NCBI GenBank assembly: GCA_910589555.1
Contig: CAJUTE010000011.1
Coordinates: 4,423-68,422 of the forward strand
DNA length: 64,000 nt
DNA from: an uncultured Muribaculum sp.
GTDB taxonomy: Bacteria; Bacteroidota; Bacteroidia; Bacteroidales; Muribaculaceae
Direction of reading: 5' to 3'
Position numbers and translations under genes: made by a program. This document shows positions 25,984-36,013 of the stretch, one piece after another (position 1 is the stretch's first letter; the number at the start of each line of letters is the position of its first letter). The notes below the pieces were generated by a model. The model did not search any database. It was not told the DNA's origin and saw only the letters and a list, made by a program, of their open reading frames with translations.

Positions 25984-26003
25984 AATCTCTTAGCAAGAGA
26001 TAT
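25984..26003. repeat. Dyad repeat copy 3 (inverted relative to copies 1 and 2)
   Basis: ATCTCTT-AGC-AAGAGAT with AGC centre, the reverse of copy 2 over 19 bp. Copies 2 and 3 bracket 217 bp. Either a distant operator or the second end of an invertible segment. Confidence 0.8.
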
Positions 26004-26117
26004 ATGAGTTAATATTAGTTAACAGTACAATTGTCTCTATATCGGCGCCGGATCAAACAAATCATACCGTGAAATTGTTAATGTTGAATATAACCTGATT
26101 TAATAATATTCATAGGT

Positions 26118-27131
26118 ATGAACTTCTTAACAATAGACAAATTGGTCATTGTCGGCGCTGCCGGAATGATCGGATCAAACATGGCGCAAACCGCTATCAT
26201 GATGAGGCTGACCCCTAACATCTGTTTATATGACCCCTACGGACCGGCATTGGAGGGAGTGGCTGAAGAGCTTCTGCAATGCGGATTTGAAGGAGTAAAT
26301 ATCACCTACACCACCGATGTGAAAGAGGCGTTGACCGGAGCAAAATATATCGTAAATTCCGGAGGCGCCGCACGTAAGGCTGGAATGACCCGCGAGGACC
26401 TTCTGAAAGGAAACGCTGCCATAGCTGAACAATTCGGAAAGGACGTGAGAGCTTATTGCCCCGACGTGAAACACATCACGGTGATATTCAATCCCGCCGA
26501 CATCACGGGTCTTATCACCCTACTCTATTCAGGGCTTAAACCGACACAGGTGACCACTCTTGCCGCTCTCGACAGCACACGTCTGCGCAACGAACTCGCA
26601 AAGCAGTTCAAGATGCCTGCCGATGAAATAGTGAATTGCCGCACCTACGGCGGTCACGGCGAGCAGATGGCAGTGTTCGCATCAACCACCACTGTCAACG
26701 GCAAGCCGCTCACCGAAATCATAGGAACCGCAGAACTTCCCGACAAGGAGTGGGATGAATTGAAGACACGCGTGATCCAGGGCGGAAAACGCATCATAGA
26801 GCTTCGTGGACGTTCCTCATTCCAGAGCCCGTCATATCTGTCGATTGAGATGATTGCCGCCGCAATGGGTGGCGCTCCGTTCCGCTGGCCTGCCGGAGTA
26901 TATGTGAACAACGACCGCTTCAGCCATATAATGATGGCTATGGAAACTTGCATCACTAAAGACGGCGTGACCTGCAAACCTATCAAGGGAACTCCCGAAG
27001 AGGAGAAGGAACTCGAACAGAGCTACAAGCATCTTTGCACCCTGCGTGACGAGGTGATCGAGATGGGTGTGATGCCTCCTATCAGCGAATGGAGCAAGCT
27101 CAACCCCTATCTTGACGCTCACACCTGCTAA
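26118..27131 (+). CDS. mdh: Malate dehydrogenase
   Basis: 337 residues, cytosolic NAD-dependent lactate/malate dehydrogenase fold. The N-terminal Rossmann motif is VIVGAAGMIGSNMAQ; later come NSGGAARKAGMTREDLL, VIFNPADITG, the LDSTRLRNELA substrate loop and TYGGHGEQMA with the catalytic His. It interconverts malate and oxaloacetate, in anaerobic Bacteroidales mostly in the reductive branch to succinate. NPADITG in place of the more usual NPVD(V/I) is the form seen in Bacteroides-type enzymes. Monocistronic with a strong terminator. Confidence 0.92.
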   Translation: MNFLTIDKLVIVGAAGMIGSNMAQTAIMMRLTPNICLYDPYGPALEGVAEELLQCGFEGVNITYTTDVKEALTGAKYIVNSGGAARKAGMTREDLLKGNAAIAEQFGKDVRAYCPDVKHITVIFNPADITGLITLLYSGLKPTQVTTLAALDSTRLRNELAKQFKMPADEIVNCRTYGGHGEQMAVFASTTTVNGKPLTEIIGTAELPDKEWDELKTRVIQGGKRIIELRGRSSFQSPSYLSIEMIAAAMGGAPFRWPAGVYVNNDRFSHIMMAMETCITKDGVTCKPIKGTPEEEKELEQSYKHLCTLRDEVIEMGVMPPISEWSKLNPYLDAHTC

Positions 27132-27156
27132 GCGAAATTCACTCCTCATATAAATC

Positions 27157-27187
27157 AAAAAAAAGCTCGCCATCGGCGAGCTTTTTT
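27157..27187. terminator. Bidirectional terminator between mdh and glgP
   Basis: Perfect 7-bp GC-rich stem GCTCGCC (27165-27171) / GGCGAGC (27175-27181), 3-nt loop, flanked by A8 on the left and T6 on the right. It can stop both convergent genes. Confidence 0.92.
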
Positions 27188-27212
27188 AATATAGATACCG
27201 GAATTCCGGTTA

Positions 27213-29771
27213 TTATACCCAAAGTACGTAAGCGAAATCCTGACGGTGAGGAAGGTTGGGATTCCAGGGATATACGCGGAAAGCGTAACGGAACACACCT
27301 GATTCACGCATCTTGGACTTGAGCTGGTAAGTGAGACGGTTGCCCTCCTGTCCTACTACGCGGAACGGTTCAGTAGCAACCAGATTCTCTTCGCCATTCT
27401 CAACCTTGTAAATGACCATTTCAACCTCAAGATCGCGGCCGAGACCGTTGGTGTCAAGCACGATGGTGGTGGTGAAAGGTTCGCCGGTCTTGCCTGCGCC
27501 TGCCTCAGGTGACTCTTCGATAGACTCAACCTTAACGCCTGACCATGCAGCGGCAACTTTTTCCTTCCATTCCACAATCTCCTTAGCGAGAGCGAAGTGG
27601 TTTGCCTTAAGTTTCTTGGTGCGATGAGCCTCCTTGTCGTAGAAGCGAGCGATGTAGTCGTCGATCATACGCTTCATAGTGAAGTTAGGAGCGATCTTTG
27701 CCACAGAGTTTCTGATGTATTGGATCCACTCGGGAGAATATCCGCGAGAGTTCTTGGCGAAGTACAAGGGGATGATCTCGTTTTCAAGCATCGAGTAGAT
27801 GGTAGCGGCGTCAAGCTGATCCTGCTGACCCTGGTCAGTGAATGTGCGCTTGTCGGTAAGAGCCCATCCGGCTTTTTCTGAGAACTTGTAGCCTTCATAC
27901 CACCATCCGTCGAGCACTGAGAAGTTGAGCACGCCGTTCATCTCGGCTTTCTCACCTGATGTACCTGATGCTTCAAGAGGACGGGTAGGAGTATTCAACC
28001 AGATGTCAACACCTGACACAAGGCGTTTTGCCACGATCATGTCATAGTTCTCAAGGAAGATGATCTTGCCGAGGAACTGAGGCATACGTGAAATCTCAAC
28101 GATGCGCTTGATAAGACCCTGACCGGCGCCATCGGCGGGGTGAGCCTTTCCGGCAAAGATGAACTGAACCGGGAACTGAGGATTGTTGACAATCGCAGAA
28201 AGGCGGTCGAGGTCAGAGAAAAGAAGGTGGGCACGCTTGTAAGTAGCGAAACGGCGAGCGAAACCGATGATCAACGCATTGGGATTGATCTTGTCGATGA
28301 TCGACATGATGCGTGAAGGATCGCCTTGGTTCTTAAGCCACTTTTCACGGAAGTCACGGCGAACGAAGTTGATGAACTTGTTCTTCATTGTCATACGGAG
28401 GTTCCAGATCTCATCGTCGGAAACGTCGTAGATCTTTTCCCAGTACTTCATGTCGCTCTGGTGCTGGAAGAATTCAGGACCGAAAGTCTTTTCATACAAA
28501 GCCTTCCATTCTGAAGCTGCCCAAGTAGGCATGTGCACACCGTTGGTCACGTAACCCACGTGAGATTCACGCCAGTTGTAGCCCTTCCATATTCCTGAGA
28601 ACATCTTCTTTGACACTTCTCCGTGAAGCCAGCTCACACCGTTTGCCTCCTGGCAAGTGTTGAGAGCGAACACGCTCATGGAGAAACGCTCGTTGGTGTC
28701 GGGATTCTCGCGGCCCATGTTCATGAGATCCTGCCAAGAGATGCCGAGTTTTGCGGGATATTCACCCATATATTTGCCGAAGAGACCTTCGTCAAAGTAG
28801 TCGTGACCGGCAGGAACCGGAGTATGCACAGTGTAGAGGCTTGATGCGCGCACCACCTCAAGAGCTTCATTGAATGTGAGCTTGTCATCCTGCACATAAT
28901 CCACAAGACGCTGCAAGTTCAACAATGCGGCATGACCTTCATTGCAGTGGAACAACTCAGTCTTCACGCCGAGTTTCTTCAACATAAGCACACCACCGAT
29001 GCCGAGAAGGTATTCCTGCTTGATGCGGTTTTCCCAATCGCCACCATAAAGCTGGTGAGTGATCTGACGGTCAAACTCGCTGTTCATGTCGAAGTCAGTG
29101 TCAAGCAGATACAACTTCATGCGGCCCACGTTGACACGCCAGATGTGAGAATAAACAATTCTGCCGGGATAAGGCACTTCAAGAATCATCGGGTGACCCT
29201 CTGAATCAAGAACCTGCTCGAGAGGAAGCTCGTTGAAGTTCTGCGGCTCATAGTTGGCGATCTGCTGACCGTCAACTGAAAGAGTCTGGGTGAAATAACC
29301 GTAACGGTAAAGGAAACCGACAGCGGTCATGTCTACGCAGCTGTCAGAAGCCTCTTTAATATAGTCGCCGGCAAGCACACCGAGACCGCCGGAATAAATC
29401 TTAAGAGCATTGCAAAGACCGTACTCCATAGAGAAGTATGCCACTGAAGGCACGTCCTTGCGCATAGGAACCTTCATGTATTCCTTGAAGTCAGCATAAA
29501 CGGCTTCAATACGACGCATCAACACATCATCCTTGATGATTTCCTGAAGACGGTCGAAACCGAGACGCTGGAGAAGCATGACAGGGTTTTCACCCACTGC
29601 ACGCCACAAGTCAGGGTTCAAATCGCGGAAGAGAGACTTACCCTCGCTGTTCCACACCCACCAGAGGTTGCGGGACATAACTTCGAGGGGTTTGAGCTTT
29701 GACGGCAATTCATTCTTTACCGTAATGTCACGCCACACAGGGGCGTTGGTGTTGCTCACTTGTAATTTCAT
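27213..29771 (-). CDS. glgP: Glycogen/alpha-glucan phosphorylase
   Basis: 852 residues of the alpha-glucan phosphorylase type (GT35). An N-terminal DUF3417-like segment ([20 protein letters not shown]) precedes the phosphorylase core: [74 protein letters not shown], and the pyridoxal-phosphate region [23 protein letters not shown] with the Lys. It releases glucose-1-phosphate from stored glucan. Glycogen synthase is directly upstream with a 39-bp gap, forming a glycogen unit. Confidence 0.92.
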   Translation of the reverse strand: MKLQVSNTNAPVWRDITVKNELPSKLKPLEVMSRNLWWVWNSEGKSLFRDLNPDLWRAVGENPVMLLQRLGFDRLQEIIKDDVLMRRIEAVYADFKEYMKVPMRKDVPSVAYFSMEYGLCNALKIYSGGLGVLAGDYIKEASDSCVDMTAVGFLYRYGYFTQTLSVDGQQIANYEPQNFNELPLEQVLDSEGHPMILEVPYPGRIVYSHIWRVNVGRMKLYLLDTDFDMNSEFDRQITHQLYGGDWENRIKQEYLLGIGGVLMLKKLGVKTELFHCNEGHAALLNLQRLVDYVQDDKLTFNEALEVVRASSLYTVHTPVPAGHDYFDEGLFGKYMGEYPAKLGISWQDLMNMGRENPDTNERFSMSVFALNTCQEANGVSWLHGEVSKKMFSGIWKGYNWRESHVGYVTNGVHMPTWAASEWKALYEKTFGPEFFQHQSDMKYWEKIYDVSDDEIWNLRMTMKNKFINFVRRDFREKWLKNQGDPSRIMSIIDKINPNALIIGFARRFATYKRAHLLFSDLDRLSAIVNNPQFPVQFIFAGKAHPADGAGQGLIKRIVEISRMPQFLGKIIFLENYDMIVAKRLVSGVDIWLNTPTRPLEASGTSGEKAEMNGVLNFSVLDGWWYEGYKFSEKAGWALTDKRTFTDQGQQDQLDAATIYSMLENEIIPLYFAKNSRGYSPEWIQYIRNSVAKIAPNFTMKRMIDDYIARFYDKEAHRTKKLKANHFALAKEIVEWKEKVAAAWSGVKVESIEESPEAGAGKTGEPFTTTIVLDTNGLGRDLEVEMVIYKVENGEENLVATEPFRVVGQEGNRLTYQLKSKMRESGVFRYAFRVYPWNPNLPHRQDFAYVLWV

Positions 29772-29810
29772 AAATATAACAATTAATTTACTATGTTCTA
29801 TGTCTGTAGA

Positions 29811-31463
29811 TTATCGATGCTCACGCTTAGCCACCATATCGAGCGCCATGCGGAAAGCATCTATATAATATTTGATAAAGTAGCTCCATGCGGCTTTGGT
29901 GGCGGTGAGCATGGCACGTGAATCGACACACGCCTTCTCTCCGGAATCAAGCCCCGCGAGGTAATCAAGCGAACGCGCTATCTGCTCGGTGACCTCATCA
30001 TAGTTGAAGTCTCCGCGAGCGATCACATTCACGCCCGATTCCTGGAACGTATTATCCTCAGTTGCAAGAATCCACTGACCGAATCCCGACAGTGTGGTGG
30101 TGACTGTAGGCACTCCGAACGCCACACTCTCAAGCGGAGTATAGCCCCACGGCTCATAATATGACGGGAACACCGTAGCATCCATTCCTATCAGAAGGTC
30201 ATAATAGGTCTTGTTGAATATGCCGTCATCTCCATTGAGATAGCATGGCACATAGATGACCTTGACATTGTCGGCAGGCGAGTTGGTGAAACCGAGTCCG
30301 TGTATGCGGCAATTCACCGGATCTTCGTTAGGGTTGTTCAACTCATGAGTGAGAACCGGATCAGCAAGCGCTTTCTTACGCTTTGCGTTCAACGCCTTCA
30401 CAAGATCCTGACGGGGTTCTTTAACCCATGCCGGAACCATAACGAATGACACAATCTGGCGTGACGGATTCAAATCACGCAAGCGAGCCATCGAGTCAAG
30501 ATACAGGTCAAGACCCTTGTTGCGATACTCACATCTGCCCGAAGTGGCAATGATAAACGCATTGTCATCAATCTTGCTTCCGGTGAGCGATGACGCCACA
30601 TTCAGCAATATCTCGCGTGCCTCTTTGCGGGCTTTCAGGAATTTGCCTTTGCCCGGCACAAAATTCTGTTCAAATCCGTTGGGAGTGACCAGCGGACGAC
30701 GCTCAAGCAACTGCTCGCACTCAAGAGCGGTGATATCACTCACCGTAGTGAAACAGTCAGCGGCGTGGGCGGCAGCCTTTTCCAGCGAATGCTTCGACTC
30801 CATGTTAAGCTCCCTTGCCATCTGGTCGCCGTTATATCCGCGGAGATAGTCATAGAGAGGCTTTCCGTTTCCACATATACTCCTGCCTATGCAAGTGGCG
30901 TGAGTAGTGAAAATGGTGCCCACTGTTGGCAGCTCGGCTTTAACATAAAGGAGCCCCATTCCGGTGGTCCATTCATCGAAATGAGCTATTACATTCTTAT
31001 CTGCAAGTTTCTTGTAGTCGCAAATGCTTTTTATCACCAATCCGGCGGCATGAGAGAACGCGCACGCCTCATCATAATCGCCATAGGCGTGAAGCGAGTC
31101 GACATGGTACAAATCCCACATACGACCATAAAATTCGTTTTTGACGGCATACATTCCATCAAACTTCACGAGAATGACAATGGGCTTGCCCGCTACATTC
31201 CATCGGCCAACTCTCACGCTGACACCTTCGGGAAAAGAGGCTTTAGCCTTCCAGTCCTTCAACAAGATTGATGATTCGACAAAATAAGGCGATGGATTCT
31301 CTTTGCTCCATACATCAGGACCAATGAAAATGGTCTTATCCTTATACAATGTTTGCAGCGTCTTCGCTTTTGTCGACAGGACGGTGTATATTCCTCCGAT
31401 TTTATTACAAACTTCCCAACTTGTCTCAAAAAGCAGGTCTAAATTTACCGGCGCTTTATCCAT
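29811..31463 (-). CDS. Glycogen synthase, GT3 (eukaryote-like) type
   Basis: 550 residues. It begins with the GT3 signature FETSWEVCNKIGGIYTVLSTKA (UDP-sugar-binding Lys-like loop), then AHFDEWTTGMGLLYVKAELPTV, FTTHATCIGRSICGNG, FTTVSDITALECEQLL, and near the end FPSYYEPWGYTPLESVAFGVPTVTT in pieces, with the catalytic E-x7-E. Bacteroidales use this family instead of the bacterial GlgA (GT5). Makes alpha-1,4 glucan. First gene of the glgS-glgP pair; a -7 box lies just upstream. Confidence 0.9.
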   Translation of the reverse strand: MDKAPVNLDLLFETSWEVCNKIGGIYTVLSTKAKTLQTLYKDKTIFIGPDVWSKENPSPYFVESSILLKDWKAKASFPEGVSVRVGRWNVAGKPIVILVKFDGMYAVKNEFYGRMWDLYHVDSLHAYGDYDEACAFSHAAGLVIKSICDYKKLADKNVIAHFDEWTTGMGLLYVKAELPTVGTIFTTHATCIGRSICGNGKPLYDYLRGYNGDQMARELNMESKHSLEKAAAHAADCFTTVSDITALECEQLLERRPLVTPNGFEQNFVPGKGKFLKARKEAREILLNVASSLTGSKIDDNAFIIATSGRCEYRNKGLDLYLDSMARLRDLNPSRQIVSFVMVPAWVKEPRQDLVKALNAKRKKALADPVLTHELNNPNEDPVNCRIHGLGFTNSPADNVKVIYVPCYLNGDDGIFNKTYYDLLIGMDATVFPSYYEPWGYTPLESVAFGVPTVTTTLSGFGQWILATEDNTFQESGVNVIARGDFNYDEVTEQIARSLDYLAGLDSGEKACVDSRAMLTATKAAWSYFIKYYIDAFRMALDMVAKREHR

Positions 31464-31490
31464 ATAATAGATTTAAAATTTTACGCGGGG

Positions 31491-31498
31491 CAAAGATA
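31491..31498 (-). promoter_or_regulatory. -7 box for the glycogen synthase-phosphorylase unit
   Basis: TATCTTTG on the minus strand, 28 bp before the glycogen synthase ATG. No TTG is found at the expected -33 place, so the call is partial. Confidence 0.5.
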
Positions 31499-31551
31499 GT
31501 CATTTTTTTTGAAATACCGAAAAGCTTTCCACTTTAATTAAAATAACTTAC

Positions 31552-32637
31552 TTATTTACAAGCCGCATTATTGGTTTTTCGACTGCCCGATTGTATATTC
31601 TGACCCAGCAGAAACGCCGCGACACGCACCCAACGGCTGTGGCTATGTGTCTTCAAATATCGGTATCCAAGCCATGGCACATAAATTCCCGACACAAGCG
31701 ACAACACGCTGTACACCCACCACGGAAGCGACACAAAATGGCTCAAAACCTGCTGGCTGGCAACATTGCAATACCATGAAAGAAGAAATATAAGATAGTT
31801 CGCGCCTATCAGATGGTCGAGAAATCCATAGTTCCTGTGTTCCAGGATTTTTGCCATAGATACACACATACATATACCGACCATCGAGCACACGGCAAAC
31901 CAGCACGTATTCTCCAAAAGAAAGAACAACCCCGCCCAGACAAGGATACAAAGGAGCAAAAAACATGGAGAACGCCACGGAACCATCCGGTCAATCGAGT
32001 CAGAATATCTCGCAAAAACAGATCCCGCCACGAAATATCCGCCTAAATCTATGGCTTTTTCAATTGAAAAAAACGCCTGCCGTTCAAAAGAGCATAGCGG
32101 CAGCACCAGAAAGAATACAAGCAACAGCAAATACACCCACCTGTCATCCAGCCCTGATTTTCTGCCCAAACGAATCATCGCGTAATTAAACACCAACAAC
32201 AGGAAACTCGCTTGCAAGAACCAGTAATAAGGAATGACAAGCTTGCCATTATAAAGCAGCGCATCAGCAAAAGTTGCGACATCGGCAGTCATAGCGTCGT
32301 CGGCAACACCCGACATCAACGTGCGCGGAAAGAACGTGACGAGCGACAACACAACGAAAGGCAGAAGAAGCCGCTTCACCTTATTCCATACAAATGACGG
32401 CAATGGCGACGCATCAAACCGGAGAATCGTGGTATAGACCATGAGAAATCCCGACACAAACACAAACAACGGCATCCTGAAGCTGTGCATCATGCGATAC
32501 ATAAGCATATCCATACCGAAATTTCCACCCGGATATTCGTGAAATGAATGACCGAGCACCACAAGCACTATGCCTATCACCTGAAGATAGGCGATATACT
32601 TCACAAACGGCGGTCTTCCTTCCGATTTTTTATCCAT
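31552..32637 (-). CDS. Acyltransferase family 3 integral membrane protein
   Basis: 361 residues with about ten membrane helices. The N-terminal VIGIVLVVLGHSFHEYPGG holds the conserved His and FRMPLFVFVSGFLM the second family motif. Such proteins move acetyl or other acyl groups onto extracellular or periplasmic sugars (O-acetylation of polysaccharides). Acceptor unknown; no glycan operon is adjacent. It has its own promoter and lies after the ABC transporter's terminator. Confidence 0.85.
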   Translation of the reverse strand: MDKKSEGRPPFVKYIAYLQVIGIVLVVLGHSFHEYPGGNFGMDMLMYRMMHSFRMPLFVFVSGFLMVYTTILRFDASPLPSFVWNKVKRLLLPFVVLSLVTFFPRTLMSGVADDAMTADVATFADALLYNGKLVIPYYWFLQASFLLLVFNYAMIRLGRKSGLDDRWVYLLLLVFFLVLPLCSFERQAFFSIEKAIDLGGYFVAGSVFARYSDSIDRMVPWRSPCFLLLCILVWAGLFFLLENTCWFAVCSMVGICMCVSMAKILEHRNYGFLDHLIGANYLIFLLSWYCNVASQQVLSHFVSLPWWVYSVLSLVSGIYVPWLGYRYLKTHSHSRWVRVAAFLLGQNIQSGSRKTNNAACK

Positions 32638-32658
32638 CTATGATCTGAATTACATAAG

Positions 32659-32689
32659 CAAAATTATGCAATATAGCCGTCATTCCAAA
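32659..32689 (-). promoter_or_regulatory. Promoter of the acyltransferase gene
   Basis: Minus strand TTTTG (32686-32690), 19-bp spacer, TAATTTTG (32659-32666). Leader of about 15 nt. Confidence 0.75.
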
Positions 32690-32712
32690 ATTCCATGCCA
32701 TAAACAATCTAT

Positions 32713-32757
32713 AAAAACAGGAAAAGGCAGGCGTTTTTCAACCGACGCCTGCCCTTT
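32713..32757 (-). terminator. Terminator of the ABC transporter operon
   Basis: Perfect 9-bp stem GGCAGGCGT (32726-32734) / ACGCCTGCC (32745-32753); on the minus strand it is followed by TTTTCCTGTTTTT. Confidence 0.85.
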
Positions 32758-32775
32758 CCGCCACCTCTTCGCCGG

Positions 32776-33447
32776 CTATTTCTTTATATTGACTATTCTG
32801 CCGTCGAAAAGCGTGACGACACGATGGGCGTATGCAGCGTCACGGTCGGAGTGCGTCACCATCACCACAGTTGTCCCGCCGGCATTAAGGTCGCTCAGGA
32901 GCTCCATCACCTCAATTCCGTTTTTCGAGTCAAGATTACCGGTGGGCTCATCGGCAAGCACAATCGACGGCTGCGTCACCACAGCACGCGCTATCGCCAC
33001 ACGCTGCTGCTGACCTCCCGACAATTGGCGGGGATAGTGGCTCGCCCTGTGGGATATGTTCATCCTCGCCAGAAGCTCCTCTACCCTGCTGTGCCGTTCA
33101 CGTGCCGACATATCAAGATATGTGAGCGGCAACTCCACATTCTGACGCACATTCAATTCATCGATAAGATTAAAGCTTTGGAACACGAATCCCACATTCC
33201 CCTTTCGAAGTCCGGTGAACTCCTTCTCTTTGAAGCCCGACACGTCACGTCCCATAAACTCCATGCTTCCGGAAGTGGGAGAATCAAGGAGTCCTAAGAT
33301 ATTGAGCAACGTGGATTTTCCGCAACCCGACGGTCCCATTATCGCCAAAAACTCACCTTTTGCCACCTCAAGATTAATACTGTCCAATGCCACTGTCTCC
33401 ACCTCATCCGTGCGGAACACCTTTGATATATTATGTAATTGTATCAT
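32776..33447 (-). CDS. ABC transporter ATP-binding protein, MacB/LolD type
   Basis: 223 residues. Walker A GPSGCGKST (about 39-47), Q-loop FVFQSFNLIDELNV, signature LSGGQQQR (about 142), Walker B VLADEPTGNLD (about 160), and the switch His in VTHSDRDAAYA. It powers the FtsX-like permease encoded just upstream (13-bp gap). MacB-type transporters are mechanotransmission machines that act on periplasmic substrates rather than moving solute through the inner membrane. Confidence 0.93.
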   Translation of the reverse strand: MIQLHNISKVFRTDEVETVALDSINLEVAKGEFLAIMGPSGCGKSTLLNILGLLDSPTSGSMEFMGRDVSGFKEKEFTGLRKGNVGFVFQSFNLIDELNVRQNVELPLTYLDMSARERHSRVEELLARMNISHRASHYPRQLSGGQQQRVAIARAVVTQPSIVLADEPTGNLDSKNGIEVMELLSDLNAGGTTVVMVTHSDRDAAYAHRVVTLFDGRIVNIKK

Positions 33448-33460
33448 TTCGTTAAGAATT

Positions 33461-35782
33461 TTATTCGTTTCTCAAATTTTCTGTCGGTTTTGCATTCGCC
33501 GCTCTCCACGTCATCAATATCACTGCCACGATGATTATAGCCATTATTGCAAGCGAAGTGACAACATAAATCATCCACTCACCGCCTGCCGATACCGGAA
33601 ACAGCTTCATGAACAATGTCCCTGTCCACCATGCCGCGACACCGCCTATGACGACAGCAGGCAACGCTATCTTCACCATCCCTGAAATCAACATCCTCAC
33701 GATAGCCCCCGCTCCGGCACCATTCACCTTGCGTATGGCGATCTCCTTACTGCGGCGCTGGATCTCGTCGGCTACATACCCCACCAGCCCCATGAAAGCG
33801 ATGAAAAATATCGACACGCAGGCGATAAGCGCGATATTCCTCATGATGCCTACATCGGCATATTTATGAAGCTTTATCTCTGCCACCGATTTAGGCTCAT
33901 TAGCCGAATTAGGAAACATCCTGGAAAAATCAGCCATCAACTTTGTGAAATTCTCTTCATACGGCGCCTTCAACCTCAATGTCACGAGACTGGCGTTATT
34001 CACCCACGCCTCGGCAGAGTAGAGCATCAACGGCATCGGTTCAGAAAAGAATGAGTCGATATTCACATCCTCCATGACTCCTACCACCTTCACGTTGTCC
34101 ATTATGGATGAAGGAACCATTTTTCCCACTGCGTCGTCCACGCTCCAGCCCATCAGCTTGCAGAACTCACGATTCACTATCATCTCCGACTTCCCTTCTA
34201 TCTTTTTGCTTCCTGCAAGCAATTTAAATCCCATGAAGTCAAAATAGTTTTTATCAATGCAATCAAATCGGGATGAGAACAGACTCCGTCCCATATTGTC
34301 CCTAACCATACTGCCGCTGTAGGAGTACACCGGCGTAGATCCGGAAATGACGCAACCCTCCACATAAGGCATACTCGCAAGTGTTGCCATATAGACATCC
34401 AAGTCGTAATCATTCTGATAAGGAGCCAGCACAAGACCGCTGTCATCATACCCCACATCCTTATTTACCATATAATTGTATTGCGCCCATACCACACTCA
34501 GGAAACCCACGATAAAGGAAACTCCGGCAAACTGCACAAACAGCAACACACGCTTCCACCGGTTGCGGTTTTCAGTAAACCTGCGAAATACGGTAGCAAC
34601 CGAGATACGCGACATGATTATGCCAGGCACAAAGGCTCCTATGGCAAACACAGCCGCCACTACCGCCACGGCGACATAAAGACGTTCAGGAGCAAACAGG
34701 CTGGCAATAGGAGTTTTAAGCGTAGCCTCTATAAAATCATGAAACTGCAAGATAAGCAGAACTATCAATACAAGCGCTCCTGCAACCACAATCATGGTCT
34801 CGTAGACAAACATACGCAACACGTCGTTGCTCTGCGCTCCGCTGCATTTATGCACTCCCACCGCCTTAGCGCGACGGCTGAGCGACGCAATCGACACAAG
34901 CACATAATTCAGAGCAGTGATTATGAGCAATCCCATGGCAAGCATTCCCAACAGAATCACCATGCTGCGGTTGCCTTCAGCATTCTGGAAAGTCTCTCTC
35001 ATGAGCCTGGCATGACCGCGTATGCCGTTTCCGTCTTTGTCAGGAGCATGACGCTGGATTATCTCATCGATCCTTCGGTCAAATTCTTCATAGGATATAT
35101 CAACGCCCTCCTTGATCCTCACATAGCCTTTCCAACTGTCGCCTCCATGCCAGGAATATACCCAACCCTTCGACAGCCATGTGGGCAACGACACCACAAT
35201 ATCCGGATTGACGCTTGAATTTTCAGGTATAGTCTTGAAAACACCGGCTATCCTCACCCGGAAATCGCTGTCGTAGACCAACTCCTTGCCTATGGGGTCA
35301 GTGCCGCCATAATAAGTGTCAGCGATTTTATCCGAGATAAACGCCACATCCTTGCGTTGAAGATCAATGCGGGGATTCCCGCTTAGCACATCAACACCCA
35401 TTGTCTCAAAAAATAAAGAATCGGCTACCGTGCCTCTCATCGTAAGGAATTTGCCATCCTTCCCTACTTTGACATCTCTGACCGGACGCATTGTTGTTAC
35501 GCTTTCCACCACATCGGGCATCTCCTCATAGACACCTTCGCCAAGTTTGCCTATGATTGTTGTTGACGGAGGTATAACCTTGTCACCCAGCACCCAAGTC
35601 ATCCACAATTGATACAGCCGGTCGCTGTCACGATAGCAGGTGTCATAACTTTTAAAGTAAGCCACACACGCGAATAGCAGTACGGCTATGCCTATGCCAA
35701 AGCTAAGGCTCACCACTTTAATCAAAGATTGTCGGGGAGTATGTATCACCGACCTCCATGCATAAAAAATTTGTTTAAGCAT
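33461..35782 (-). CDS. MacB/FtsX-like ABC transporter permease
   Basis: 773 residues in two half-repeats, each with a transmembrane FtsX part and a large periplasmic MacB_PCD-like domain. The N-terminus has one helix (VVSLSFGIGIAVLLFACVAYF), then a periplasmic domain (about 40-270), three helices with the conserved SRRAKAVGVHKCSGA loop, a second periplasmic domain, and the C-terminal three helices with RRSKEIAIRKVNGAGAGAIV. This double layout is typical of Bacteroidetes permeases that sit beside sigma-54 two-component systems. Transcription is probably from the -24/-12 site at 35810-35825. The substrate is unknown. Confidence 0.88.
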   Translation of the reverse strand: MLKQIFYAWRSVIHTPRQSLIKVVSLSFGIGIAVLLFACVAYFKSYDTCYRDSDRLYQLWMTWVLGDKVIPPSTTIIGKLGEGVYEEMPDVVESVTTMRPVRDVKVGKDGKFLTMRGTVADSLFFETMGVDVLSGNPRIDLQRKDVAFISDKIADTYYGGTDPIGKELVYDSDFRVRIAGVFKTIPENSSVNPDIVVSLPTWLSKGWVYSWHGGDSWKGYVRIKEGVDISYEEFDRRIDEIIQRHAPDKDGNGIRGHARLMRETFQNAEGNRSMVILLGMLAMGLLIITALNYVLVSIASLSRRAKAVGVHKCSGAQSNDVLRMFVYETMIVVAGALVLIVLLILQFHDFIEATLKTPIASLFAPERLYVAVAVVAAVFAIGAFVPGIIMSRISVATVFRRFTENRNRWKRVLLFVQFAGVSFIVGFLSVVWAQYNYMVNKDVGYDDSGLVLAPYQNDYDLDVYMATLASMPYVEGCVISGSTPVYSYSGSMVRDNMGRSLFSSRFDCIDKNYFDFMGFKLLAGSKKIEGKSEMIVNREFCKLMGWSVDDAVGKMVPSSIMDNVKVVGVMEDVNIDSFFSEPMPLMLYSAEAWVNNASLVTLRLKAPYEENFTKLMADFSRMFPNSANEPKSVAEIKLHKYADVGIMRNIALIACVSIFFIAFMGLVGYVADEIQRRSKEIAIRKVNGAGAGAIVRMLISGMVKIALPAVVIGGVAAWWTGTLFMKLFPVSAGGEWMIYVVTSLAIMAIIIVAVILMTWRAANAKPTENLRNE

Positions 35783-35809
35783 AATTCGTCATATTTACAC
35801 TATGAAATA

Positions 35810-35825
35810 TGCCAATACCGTGCCA
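35810..35825 (-). promoter_or_regulatory. Sigma-54 (-24/-12) promoter for the ABC transporter operon
   Basis: Minus strand TGGCACGGTATTGGCA: the -24 element TGGCACG is perfect and the invariant GG and GC are 10 bp apart, with one mismatch in the -12 element. The transcription start would fall about 17 nt before the permease ATG. The divergent neighbour is an NtrC-type activator, which agrees with this. Confidence 0.75.
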
Positions 35826-35867
35826 AAAACACATACTCCTAATTGTCAGCTTCTTACATTTTTCACA

Positions 35868-35882
35868 ACACTCTTCAAGTGT
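35868..35882. promoter_or_regulatory. Possible enhancer dyad for the sigma-54 activator
   Basis: ACACT-CTTCA-AGTGT, 5-bp arms, centred about 50 bp upstream of the -24 box. Position suits an upstream activator site, but arms are short. Confidence 0.3.
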
Positions 35883-35967
35883 ATGAAATTCATTCATCAG
35901 GTGTCAAAAAATCATACAATCAGCACGATGCAAATAAATAGCGCGACACAATTATAATTTTATTTTG

Positions 35968-35975
35968 TAAGTTTG
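35968..35975 (+). promoter_or_regulatory. -7 box for the two-component genes
   Basis: TAAGTTTG fits TAnnTTTG, 38 bp before the response-regulator ATG. No TTG sits at the -33 distance, so only half of the promoter is supported. Confidence 0.4.
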
Positions 35976-36013
35976 CACTAAGGATTACATAAAAAAACAG
36001 GAACTCTGCCAAA

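Larger units (their letters stand above)
25528..26117. other. 590-bp control region upstream of the fimbrial operon and mdh
   Basis: AT-rich, no coding sequence. It holds, from the fimbrial side: a 12-bp palindrome ACACACGTGTGT (25614-25625) flanked by two copies of AACAGTCCG (25585-25593 and 25641-25649), a promoter -7 box (25707-25714), and three copies of a dyad (25731-25746, 25749-25768, 25984-26003). No convincing promoter consensus was found for mdh at the other end. Confidence 0.7.

Noticed and set aside
25749..26003. Inverted repeats as ends of an insertion element
   Set aside because: The 217 bp between them have no coding sequence and there is no target-site duplication.
34481..35218. 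245-codon + strand frame opposite the ABC permease
   Set aside because: Antisense shadow; His/Gln/Arg-rich composition and no recognisable domain.
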